From assembly GCA_030589895.1 (NCBI GenBank), contig JAUUZQ010000012.1, forward strand, positions 1-52,408: 52,408 nt of DNA, written 5' to 3'. The DNA comes from Bacteroidales bacterium. Lineage in GTDB: Bacteria > Bacteroidota > Bacteroidia > Bacteroidales > GCA-2748055. Positions 34,895 through 42,617 of the stretch are shown here, one piece after another. The notes under the pieces are model-generated. The model was not told where the DNA came from and did no database searches. It worked only from the letters and a program-made list of their open reading frames with translations. Position numbers and translations under genes: made by a program. Within the stretch, counting starts at the first letter, position 1. Each line of letters begins with the position of its first letter.

Positions 34895-37093
34895 TTACTC
34901 CTCGACCAGCTTAAAATCTAATTGTCGTCTGGAAAGATTTGCAGTAACAACTTCTATCTTAATAGGATCTCCAATTTCAAATTCGCGCCTTGAATGTCGT
35001 CCAACAATTTTATAATTATCCTCATCAAACTCATAGAAATCATCCACCAATCCTTTTACCGAGATCATTCCCTCACACTTATTCTCCACAATCTCCGTGT
35101 AAATTCCCCAGACGGTAAGGCCTGATACCACAGCATCAAAAACCTGGCCAACTTTATCCTGCATAAACTCTACCTGCTTATACTTAATGGAGGCTCTCTC
35201 TGCCTCCACAGCCTTTCTCTCCATTTCGGAAGCATGATCACATCTCTTTTCATAGCGAGAAGCATTCTTCGACTCTCCTTGCTCCAGATAATGAGCTAAC
35301 AATCTGTGTACCATTAAATCAGGATATCTCCGTATGGGAGAAGTGAAGTGTGCATAATCTTTAAATGCCAAGCCATAATGCCCTACATTTTTCGTTGAAT
35401 ACCTCGCTTTTGCCATGGCGCGTAAGGCCATGTTCTCAATTACTGTTTGTTCTTTCTTCCCCTGAATTTGACCCAATAAACGGTTCATGGAAACAGCCAT
35501 TTGATGTCCTGACTTTATCGCCATCTCGTACCCAAACTTGCGAATAAAAAAGGTGAAAGACTCCAGCTTCTCTGCATTGGGAAGATCGTGAATACGATAA
35601 ACAAAAGTCTTTCCTTTCTTTTTTGATCTTATCTTATCTGCCTCTGTTATTTCTTTAAGATACTTTCCTCCTCTGCTGGCATATTCAGCCACACGACGAT
35701 TGGCCAAAAGCATAAACTCCTCCACCAGATGATTCGACTCCTTCTGTATTTTAAAATATACACCCAGGGGCTTTCCGTCTTCATCGAGATTAAATTTCAC
35801 CTCTGCACGATCGAAATTAATTGAGCCCTCCTTAAAGCGTTTGGCCCGAAGTTTCGTAGCCAGGTCATGCATTAACAAAACCTCCTCCTTCATTTCTTCG
35901 CCTTCTCCGGTTTCAATAATCTGCTGTGCCCCTTCGTAATCAAATCGCTTGTCGGAATGAATTACAGTTCTTCCAAACCACTCATCAACAATGGCAACAT
36001 CCGGTGTTAACTCCACTACGGCAGAAAAACACAGTTTGTCTTCATGAGGACGAAGAGAACAAACGTTATTTGAAAGCTTTTCGGGCAACATGGGCACAAC
36101 CCTGTCGACCAGATACACAGAGGTAGCTCTGTCATAAGCCTCCTGGTCCAGAATAGATTCTTTTCGAACATAATGGGAAACATCTGCGATATGAATTCCT
36201 ACTTCCCAATTCCCATTTTTTAATTTCTTAACTGATAAGGCATCATCAAAATCCTTGGCATCAGCCGGATCAATAGTAAATGTGGGTGTCCCCCGCATAT
36301 CCCTGCGTTTTTTAATCTCCGCCTCGCTAATCTTATCCGGAATATTCTCAGCAGCAGCCTCAACCTCCTCCGTAAAATGAATTGGCAACTCAAACTCAGC
36401 AAGAATTGAGTGCATCTCTGTCTCATTTTCTCCGGGATAACCCAATACCTCGAGAACTTCTCCAAAAGGATTCTTCACTTTCTTCGGCCAATCTGTGATT
36501 TTAGCAATGGCCTTTTGTCCATGCTCTGCTCCATTAAGCTTATCAAGCGGAATGAATATATCAAATGGCATTTTTCGGCTATCGGGAAGCAGAAAAGCAT
36601 AACTTTTAGAGATCTCAATAACACCAACAAAAGTTTCCCTTGCCCTCTCTACAATTTCTACTACCTGACCTTCCAGTCTCGTGCTATTCCTTTTCTTTGG
36701 ATAAATATGCACCTTCACCAAATCGCTGTCAAGAGCTGTAGCCAGATTATTGCGCGCTATAAACACATCCTGTTCAATCTCTTCCGATATAAGAAAAGCA
36801 TAACCATGTTGGGTCATATCTATGGAGCCATTCACATATCCTGCACGAGGCTTAAGTTTGAATTTTCCCCTGTCTGCCAACACAAGCATTCCCTCTTTTT
36901 CCAAACTGTGCAAGGCGTTGTTAATTTGCTCCTTCCCCAACTGGTCTTTGATCAGCAGTTGTGTGGATATCTGCTTATAGTTAAAAACCTTCTTCGGGTT
37001 ACGGGTAAAGATTCCCATAGCCAGAGTAGCGGCCTTCTCCCTGGTAAGTTTTCCCGATCGACGCCGGTTTGATGATTTGTTTGACATATACAT
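34895..37093 (-). CDS. rnr: Ribonuclease R (RNase II/RNB family)
   Basis: This 3'-to-5' exoribonuclease degrades structured RNA. At up to 732 residues it has an N-terminal winged-helix-like region, cold-shock domains (GYVNGSIDMTQHGYAFLI), the RNB catalytic domain with metal-binding aspartates in DPADAKDFDDALSV, HIADVSHYV and SNNVCSLRPHEDKLCFS, and a C-terminal S1 domain (FDAVVSGLTVWGIYTEIV). ATG 37087 (two codons in) is an equally good start. The Lys/Arg-rich tail of E. coli RNase R is missing, as is common in Bacteroidetes. The tetR gene follows. Confidence 0.95.
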   Translation of the reverse strand: MYMSNKSSNRRRSGKLTREKAATLAMGIFTRNPKKVFNYKQISTQLLIKDQLGKEQINNALHSLEKEGMLVLADRGKFKLKPRAGYVNGSIDMTQHGYAFLISEEIEQDVFIARNNLATALDSDLVKVHIYPKKRNSTRLEGQVVEIVERARETFVGVIEISKSYAFLLPDSRKMPFDIFIPLDKLNGAEHGQKAIAKITDWPKKVKNPFGEVLEVLGYPGENETEMHSILAEFELPIHFTEEVEAAAENIPDKISEAEIKKRRDMRGTPTFTIDPADAKDFDDALSVKKLKNGNWEVGIHIADVSHYVRKESILDQEAYDRATSVYLVDRVVPMLPEKLSNNVCSLRPHEDKLCFSAVVELTPDVAIVDEWFGRTVIHSDKRFDYEGAQQIIETGEGEEMKEEVLLMHDLATKLRAKRFKEGSINFDRAEVKFNLDEDGKPLGVYFKIQKESNHLVEEFMLLANRRVAEYASRGGKYLKEITEADKIRSKKKGKTFVYRIHDLPNAEKLESFTFFIRKFGYEMAIKSGHQMAVSMNRLLGQIQGKKEQTVIENMALRAMAKARYSTKNVGHYGLAFKDYAHFTSPIRRYPDLMVHRLLAHYLEQGESKNASRYEKRCDHASEMERKAVEAERASIKYKQVEFMQDKVGQVFDAVVSGLTVWGIYTEIVENKCEGMISVKGLVDDFYEFDEDNYKIVGRHSRREFEIGDPIKIEVVTANLSRRQLDFKLVEE

Positions 37094-37121
37094 GCTTTAA
37101 TAAACACCTAAGTTACGAATG

Positions 37122-37139
37122 AATCATTACATAATGATT
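37122..37139. promoter_or_regulatory. Perfect inverted repeat between rnr and the DUF438 gene, candidate operator
   Basis: AATCATTA-CA-TAATGATT has 8-bp arms and a 2-nt spacer. It lies 28 nt before the rnr ATG at 37093 and 63 bp upstream of the divergent promoter at 37202. Its size suits a TetR-type dimer, and a TetR gene follows rnr. Binding is inferred only. Confidence 0.42.
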
Positions 37140-37201
37140 ACACTACTTGAAATTAATTTTATATAAAAACTCGTGATACTATTTTGATAAGTGCTATTCC
37201 T

Positions 37202-37229
37202 TTGAGCATTCTTAAAAAGAGTACCTTTG
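37202..37229 (+). promoter_or_regulatory. Bacteroidetes-type promoter of the DUF438-U32 unit
   Basis: TTG (37202-37204, within TTTG) is followed by 17 nt and TACCTTTG (37222-37229). The -7 box is an exact TAnnTTTG match and lies 47 nt before the ATG at 37277. Confidence 0.52.
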
Positions 37230-37276
37230 AATAATAATTATCAAATTCCGGCAATAGCTGGAAAAATACAACTATT

Positions 37277-38506
37277 ATGTCCGAATACATTAACAATAAC
37301 GAAAAAAGAGTAGAGGATTTACTCGCTTTGTCTCTGGGAATGATGAGTGGTGAAAATGGAAGAATGCTTCTTGATAAATATAAAGAAGCGATAGATCATG
37401 TTACACCTCATGATATGCTAATTCTCGAAGACAAACAGATGCAAATGGGAATTAAACCTGATGCAATTAAGAAGGATGTAGAAAAGGTAATAAATCTCTT
37501 TTTTAACAGTCTGAAAAAGTACAGTTGGGAAAAACCAAAAGAGGATAGCTTTCTATATCATCTAATGCTTGAAAATCAGGCTTATACTTTTAAGCTTAAT
37601 CAGGTTAAGAAAATTATAAAAAGCTATAAAGGACGGGAAGCAGAAGATATCAATCAATTTAAAAGGGACTTACTTACGCCTTTTGAAGAGTTCCTGGAAT
37701 TTGAATCTCACTATGTTAAAAAAGAGAATATCCTCTTCCCTTTTCTTGAAAAAATATGGCGCTACTATCGTCCAATAACTGTAATGTGGTCTCTGCACGA
37801 TGATATTCGAAAAAAATTAAAGAAAATAATTCAGGTTCTTAAAACCGAAAGCTCAGCCTGGCTGGATCTTAATAAAGAAATTGGTTCCTTCTATTTTCTG
37901 GTATTTGGAATGATCCAAAAGGAAGACCTGATCATTTATCCGGTTGCATCAGAAACGGTCTCTGAGGAAGAATGGAAAGAGATGTACAATCAGAGTTTTG
38001 AATATCCTTTTCCCTTCATAGAACAGCCCGAAAAACCTGAAAATATATCACAGACTACTATTAATAAAGAGCCTGAAAATTTCCAAATCGACGGTGAACT
38101 AAAACTGAAATCAGAAACGGGAGAGCTCAATTTTGAACAGATCTTACTCCTCATAAATAACTTACCTGTTGACATCACTTTTGTTGACGAGAATGACACG
38201 GTAAAATTCTTCTCCAGACCAAAAGATCGGTTTTTTCCCCGTTCCCCCGCAATAATCGGCAGGGCGGTTCAAAACTGTCATCCCCCTGAAAGTGTTCATA
38301 TCATTGAGAAAATTGTAAGTGCTTTTAGAAATGGTGAAAAAGACAGTGCAGAGTTCTGGTTGGAATTAGGCGGAAAATTTATTCTGATTCAATATTTCGC
38401 CCTGAGAAATGAAAAAAACGAATACAAAGGCGTACTGGAAGTAAGTCAGGATGCAACAAATACCAGAGCGCTCAAAGGAGAACAAAGATTGCTTGATTGG
38501 GTGTAG
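37277..38506 (+). CDS. DUF438, hemerythrin-like and PAS domain protein
   Basis: This 409-residue cytoplasmic protein has three parts. An N-terminal DUF438-like region (about 10-90) contains MGIKPDAIKKDVEKVINLF. A helical hemerythrin-like region (about 95-235) has FESHYVKKENILFPFLEK, MWSLHDDIRKKLK and GMIQKEDLIIYPVA; its His and Glu residues could hold a di-iron site. A C-terminal PAS-like domain (about 285-400) has INNLPVDITFVDENDTVKFF, FPRSPAIIGRAVQNCHPPES and GVLEVSQDAT. I know this architecture from anaerobe proteins proposed to sense oxygen, nitric oxide or redox state; no output domain is present. The U32 gene starts 4 nt after its stop, implying coupled translation. Confidence 0.83.
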   Translation: MSEYINNNEKRVEDLLALSLGMMSGENGRMLLDKYKEAIDHVTPHDMLILEDKQMQMGIKPDAIKKDVEKVINLFFNSLKKYSWEKPKEDSFLYHLMLENQAYTFKLNQVKKIIKSYKGREAEDINQFKRDLLTPFEEFLEFESHYVKKENILFPFLEKIWRYYRPITVMWSLHDDIRKKLKKIIQVLKTESSAWLDLNKEIGSFYFLVFGMIQKEDLIIYPVASETVSEEEWKEMYNQSFEYPFPFIEQPEKPENISQTTINKEPENFQIDGELKLKSETGELNFEQILLLINNLPVDITFVDENDTVKFFSRPKDRFFPRSPAIIGRAVQNCHPPESVHIIEKIVSAFRNGEKDSAEFWLELGGKFILIQYFALRNEKNEYKGVLEVSQDATNTRALKGEQRLLDWV

Positions 38507-38510
38507 AAAA

Positions 38511-40739
38511 ATGGAATTACTGGCCCCGGGGGGAGATATAAATTCCATAAAAGCAGCAATTGTTGCCGGAGCAGATGCCGTATACTGTGGTCTGAACAGG
38601 TTCAATGCCAGAAACCGCGCTGCAAATATTAGCCTCGATGATCTGCAAGGTATTTTAAGACTTGCACATAAAAATGATTGTCAGGTTTTTCTAACCCTGA
38701 ATATCCTGATCCTGGAAAGTGAAATTCCAGCCCTGATTCGCCTCCTTAACAAATTAGTAAATACTTCGATCGACGGCATAATTGTTCAGGACTTAGGTGT
38801 GTTTTATCTCTTATCCAGGCATTTTAAGGATCTTAAAATACACGCTTCTACCCAGCTTACCACACATAATAAGGGACAAATTCTATTTTTAAATAAGCTA
38901 AATGCGACAAGGATTAACCTGTCCAGGGAACTAAGTCTTCCAGAGATAAAAGCACTGTCCTCTACAGCATCTGAAAATAACATCTTAAGCGAAGTATTTG
39001 TCCATGGATCCTTCTGTATTTCCTTTTCTGGCATTTGTTATATAAGCTCTCTCCATGGTGGGAACTCCGGAAATCGTGGCAGGTGTAGTCAGCCGTGCAG
39101 AGACAGGTATCTAACTACCCCTGCAGGTAAAAATTATCCGCTGAATCTTAAAGATAACTCTGCCTGGTTCAATATAAAGGAACTGTATGATGCCGGCGTT
39201 GATTCCCTGAAAATTGAAGGAAGAATTAAGGAATTTGAATATGTATACACTGTAGTAAATACCTGGAAAAAACAGATTCAGGATTATTTGGAAAATGGCA
39301 GTCTCGTCAATGACAATAGTGATCTGTATAAAGTGTTTAACCGTGATTTCACGAACGGCTATTTAAAGGGAGAGATCAGTAAAGAAATGTTCATTGACAA
39401 CCCCATGAGTCATTCTACAAATCACCATTCTGAAATCCACAAGTATACTACAGAGGAAAAGAAGATCTTAGGCAGATTAGAATTATACGATGAGAAAGAA
39501 GTGATCAGAAAACGTATCAAAGAGGAAATTGATCTACTGAGCATTGAAAAAGCACCCTTGCTCATTAATATTTCGGGGGAAAATGGCTCTCCCTTAAAAA
39601 TTGCTGTAAAAACACCCGACAGTTCTTTCATTGTGCTTTCAGCTTTTGATTTGGTGAATGAAGGAACTGAGTCTTTGAATCAAAAGATGGTGTTAAAAAG
39701 ACTGAAGGCATTGGATGAAACAGAATACTATATCGATCAATTAGAATTAAATCTTGAAAGTGATCTTTTTCTGCCATTCAAGGAACTTACTGCAATTAAA
39801 AAGAGACTTCTGTACATCCTGAACGGCTCAAAAGACTTTGTTGACCCCATTAATATTCCCATCCTTAAAAGACAAAATAAGTCAAAATTCAAACCCTCTC
39901 TTTCGGTGTTGATTTCTCAAAAGAGCGATGTATTTTTATCTGAAGAAACTTCCGCAAATATATATTTTCGACTTCCGGACGGGTTAAAAAATAAGCTTTC
40001 TGATTTTATAGATTTGTTTAAGAAAAACAAAAAACTAATCCCCTGGTTCCCTTCAATTCTAATAGCTGAGGACTATACTGCTGCATTGGAGTTTCTTCAG
40101 CAGGTAAAACCAAAATTTATTGTTACAAATAATACCGGAGTAGCATACGAAGCCTATAAAACGGGGATATCATGGATAGCCGGACCTTATCTTAATACGG
40201 TTAATTCCTATAGCCTGCTTACATTAAAAGAGAATTTTAACTGCTCAGGATCATTTATATCAAATGAAATAAACAAACATCAGATACACAGAATTATTGC
40301 TCCGGAAAATTTTGACCTATACTATAGTATCTACCATCCTATCGTACTTCTAAGCAGCAGGCAATGTCTATTTCACCAGGTAACAGGTTGTGAAAAAATT
40401 AAACTTGATGACGAATGCATTTCCCATTGCGAAAAATCTTCATCCATCACTAATTTAAAAAATGAAACCTTCTTTATTGAAAAAACCTTAGGAAACTACC
40501 ATACGCTCTTCAACGAGACAAACTTCCTGAATACAGAAATTGTCAAGGATATGCCAGATCACTTTTCCAGATTTTTTATTGATTTAACAGAGGTGAAAAC
40601 GAAAACCAATATAAAGCTGGATAAGCCGGAAATTATTACTCTTTTTGAAAATCTTCTAAAGAATATTCCTGGTTCAGAAAAAGAGTTGAAAAAAGTTATT
40701 TATCCAACTACGAGTATTCAATATAAAAAGGGGATATGA
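38511..40739 (+). CDS. U32-family protein (RlhA/TrhP/YegQ-like), probable RNA-modification related
   Basis: I start at ATG 38511, which opens directly on the family N-terminus MELLAPGGDINSIKAAI; the longer frame runs back into the DUF438 gene. The 742-residue product has the U32 core (ADAVYCGL, HASTQLTTHN) and a Cys cluster (C169, C176, C192, C196 in HGSFCISFSGICY and GNRGRCSQPC). A second half of about 350 residues is more divergent. E. coli relatives RlhA and TrhP hydroxylate a 23S rRNA cytidine and tRNA uridines. The Cys usually found in a KDLC motif is replaced here (LKDNSAW). The gene follows the DUF438 protein by 4 nt. Older peptidase or collagenase labels for this family are probably misleading. 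Confidence 0.83.
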   Translation: MELLAPGGDINSIKAAIVAGADAVYCGLNRFNARNRAANISLDDLQGILRLAHKNDCQVFLTLNILILESEIPALIRLLNKLVNTSIDGIIVQDLGVFYLLSRHFKDLKIHASTQLTTHNKGQILFLNKLNATRINLSRELSLPEIKALSSTASENNILSEVFVHGSFCISFSGICYISSLHGGNSGNRGRCSQPCRDRYLTTPAGKNYPLNLKDNSAWFNIKELYDAGVDSLKIEGRIKEFEYVYTVVNTWKKQIQDYLENGSLVNDNSDLYKVFNRDFTNGYLKGEISKEMFIDNPMSHSTNHHSEIHKYTTEEKKILGRLELYDEKEVIRKRIKEEIDLLSIEKAPLLINISGENGSPLKIAVKTPDSSFIVLSAFDLVNEGTESLNQKMVLKRLKALDETEYYIDQLELNLESDLFLPFKELTAIKKRLLYILNGSKDFVDPINIPILKRQNKSKFKPSLSVLISQKSDVFLSEETSANIYFRLPDGLKNKLSDFIDLFKKNKKLIPWFPSILIAEDYTAALEFLQQVKPKFIVTNNTGVAYEAYKTGISWIAGPYLNTVNSYSLLTLKENFNCSGSFISNEINKHQIHRIIAPENFDLYYSIYHPIVLLSSRQCLFHQVTGCEKIKLDDECISHCEKSSSITNLKNETFFIEKTLGNYHTLFNETNFLNTEIVKDMPDHFSRFFIDLTEVKTKTNIKLDKPEIITLFENLLKNIPGSEKELKKVIYPTTSIQYKKGI

Positions 40740-40872
40740 TTCATACAATTTTGATGAATATAATTGCGAACTTGTACCCTGCAATTTTGCAAGGATATCA
40801 CAGGATAAGAATCGAAAAAATATCATAGATACTTCCTGGATATCATAATATTACATCACTTACGCTATTTTC

Positions 40873-41826
40873 ATGGTTCAAGAAAAGAAAGAACATCCAA
40901 AAGTAAAAACAAGCTTACACCCCAGGAGCAAGCATCGTGAACGCTACGATTTCAAAAAACTTATTGAATGCTATCCAGACCTGGCTCAATTTGTTAAATT
41001 AAATGATTACGAGGACGAATCCATAGATTTCTTTAATCCGAGAGCTGTGAAAATGCTGAACACGGCATTGCTAAAGTACTATTACGATATTGATGTGTGG
41101 GATGTTCCTAAAAACTACCTGATTCCACCTATTCCCGGCAGAGCAGATTACATCCATTACATGGCCGATCTGTTGAACGAAAGCAATAAAGGAGAAATTC
41201 CTACAGGGGAAAAAATCCGGTGTCTGGATATTGGAACAGGTGCAAACCTTATCTATCCCATCATTGGTACCAAAGAATATAAGTGGTCATTTACCGGCTC
41301 CGATACCGATCCCGAAGCAATAAAATCTGCTCATAAAATTATTGTATCAAATCCTCATTTGAAGGACCTTGTTGAAGTGAGATTACAAAAAAATCCCAAC
41401 CATACCTTTCATGGAATCATACAAAAGCAGGAGCGCTACGCTCTTTCGGTGTGTAATCCGCCATTTCATGCCTCAGAAGAAGATGCAAATGCTGCAACTC
41501 AGCTGAAAATGAATAATTTAACCCGAAAAAAAGACTGGAAACCAATCTTGAATTTTGGTGGACAAAGTAGTGAATTATGGTGCGAAGGAGGTGAAAAAAG
41601 ATTTGTCAGAGCCATGATTCGCCAAAGCAAACAATACGCAAATTCATGCTTATGGTACTCCTCCCTGGTCTCAAAAAAATCAAATCTCAAGAGCATCTAT
41701 GAGGCACTAAAAAAGGTGGAGGCAGCTGAAGTTAAGACCATTTCCATGGGACAGGGAAATAAAGTGAGCAGGATCGTGGCGTGGACCTTTCTTGAAAAAG
41801 AGCAAAGAATTGGCTGGTTTAAATAA
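40873..41826 (+). CDS. rlmF: 23S rRNA (adenine(1618)-N(6))-methyltransferase
   Basis: This 317-residue protein matches RlmF throughout. The N-terminal LHPRSKHRERYDFKKLI is the family hallmark. The SAM-binding motif is CLDIGTGANLIYPI (117-130), and the N6-adenine catalytic motif is NPPF (195-198, in SVCNPPFHAS). KNYLIPPIPGRADYIHYMAD and the C-terminal TISMGQGNKVSRIVAWTF are also conserved. It methylates A1618 (E. coli numbering) of 23S rRNA. It is a separate unit, 133 nt after the U32 gene. Confidence 0.95.
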   Translation: MVQEKKEHPKVKTSLHPRSKHRERYDFKKLIECYPDLAQFVKLNDYEDESIDFFNPRAVKMLNTALLKYYYDIDVWDVPKNYLIPPIPGRADYIHYMADLLNESNKGEIPTGEKIRCLDIGTGANLIYPIIGTKEYKWSFTGSDTDPEAIKSAHKIIVSNPHLKDLVEVRLQKNPNHTFHGIIQKQERYALSVCNPPFHASEEDANAATQLKMNNLTRKKDWKPILNFGGQSSELWCEGGEKRFVRAMIRQSKQYANSCLWYSSLVSKKSNLKSIYEALKKVEAAEVKTISMGQGNKVSRIVAWTFLEKEQRIGWFK

Positions 41827-42019
41827 ATCATAGCTTTCGCTGTCAGTTATGATAGAGCTAAACCTGGTAACCCTGAATCTAAAACCCTGGGTAATTACAG
41901 TAATTAATTTATAATTCACCTTTCCATCTGACAATTTTTCCATAGCTTTATCCAAATCATGAACGTGGGGTGAAAATAGAGTACTACTCCTTATCTCCAT
42001 CCTTTAAAAAACGAATCTT

Positions 42020-42376
42020 ATGAAAAAAACAGCTCTTGTATTCATCATGTTTCTGGCTACATTATCAATCTATGGTCAGGATATTATCGGCACCTGGAAT
42101 GGTGTGTTGAGTGTACAGGGAACAACACTCAGGGTTGACTTCAATATAAGTTCTACTGATGATGGCTATACTTCAACAATGGATAGTCCGGACCAGAGTG
42201 CTTATGGTATACCGGTTACCTCAACTAAATTTAAAGAAAAAGAATTAACCATTACAGTAACTGATCTTGGAATTGTATATAAAGGAAAACTCAACAAAGA
42301 CAATATTATTGAAGGAACCTTTACCCAAATGGGACAGGCTTTTGAGATGAATTTAACCAAGAAAAAAGAGGAATAG
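42020..42376 (+). CDS. Small secreted protein: stand-alone version of a hydrolase-associated beta domain
   Basis: This 118-residue protein has a signal peptide (1-19, ending SIYGQ). The rest (DIIGTWNGVLSVQGTTLRVD, then DGYTSTMDSPDQSAYGIPV and GIVYKGKLNKDNIIEGTFTQ) closely resembles the N-terminal domain that I know from many secreted alpha/beta-hydrolases of Bacteroidetes. Here it ends in KKKEE and no hydrolase follows; the next 241 bp hold no gene and no hydrolase remnant I can recognise. It is either an independent lipocalin-like binding domain or what remains of a split gene. A separate secreted hydrolase is coded 3.5 kb downstream but shows no clear link. Confidence 0.78.
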   Translation: MKKTALVFIMFLATLSIYGQDIIGTWNGVLSVQGTTLRVDFNISSTDDGYTSTMDSPDQSAYGIPVTSTKFKEKELTITVTDLGIVYKGKLNKDNIIEGTFTQMGQAFEMNLTKKKEE

Positions 42377-42617
42377 CAGGCCTTAAGCTAATCAGCGAAG
42401 AAACAAAAATTTACATACTATTTGCATATGGCAACAGCGATAAGCTCATGCTCTATGCTACAACCCTATCCCTACTACAAAACAATAATTCCCCTGTCAA
42501 GGCCTCACTTCAAACATCCAATGATTCGAACACAATTCCCCCTTTCATGTTAATACACTTATACCTAAGGCTCATATTCTGCGTTAGTGTAGGGGAAAGA
42601 GGATTTACAGATAGAGA

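Noticed and set aside
36410..37072. Plus-strand 220-residue open frame opposite the start of rnr
   Set aside because: It lies wholly inside the well-supported RNase R gene on the other strand, has no recognisable domain, and is Ser-, Leu- and Phe-rich as random antisense frames are.
41707..42000. Minus-strand 97-residue frame overlapping the end of rlmF
   Set aside because: It covers the conserved rlmF C-terminus in antisense, and no promoter or homologous family is recognisable.
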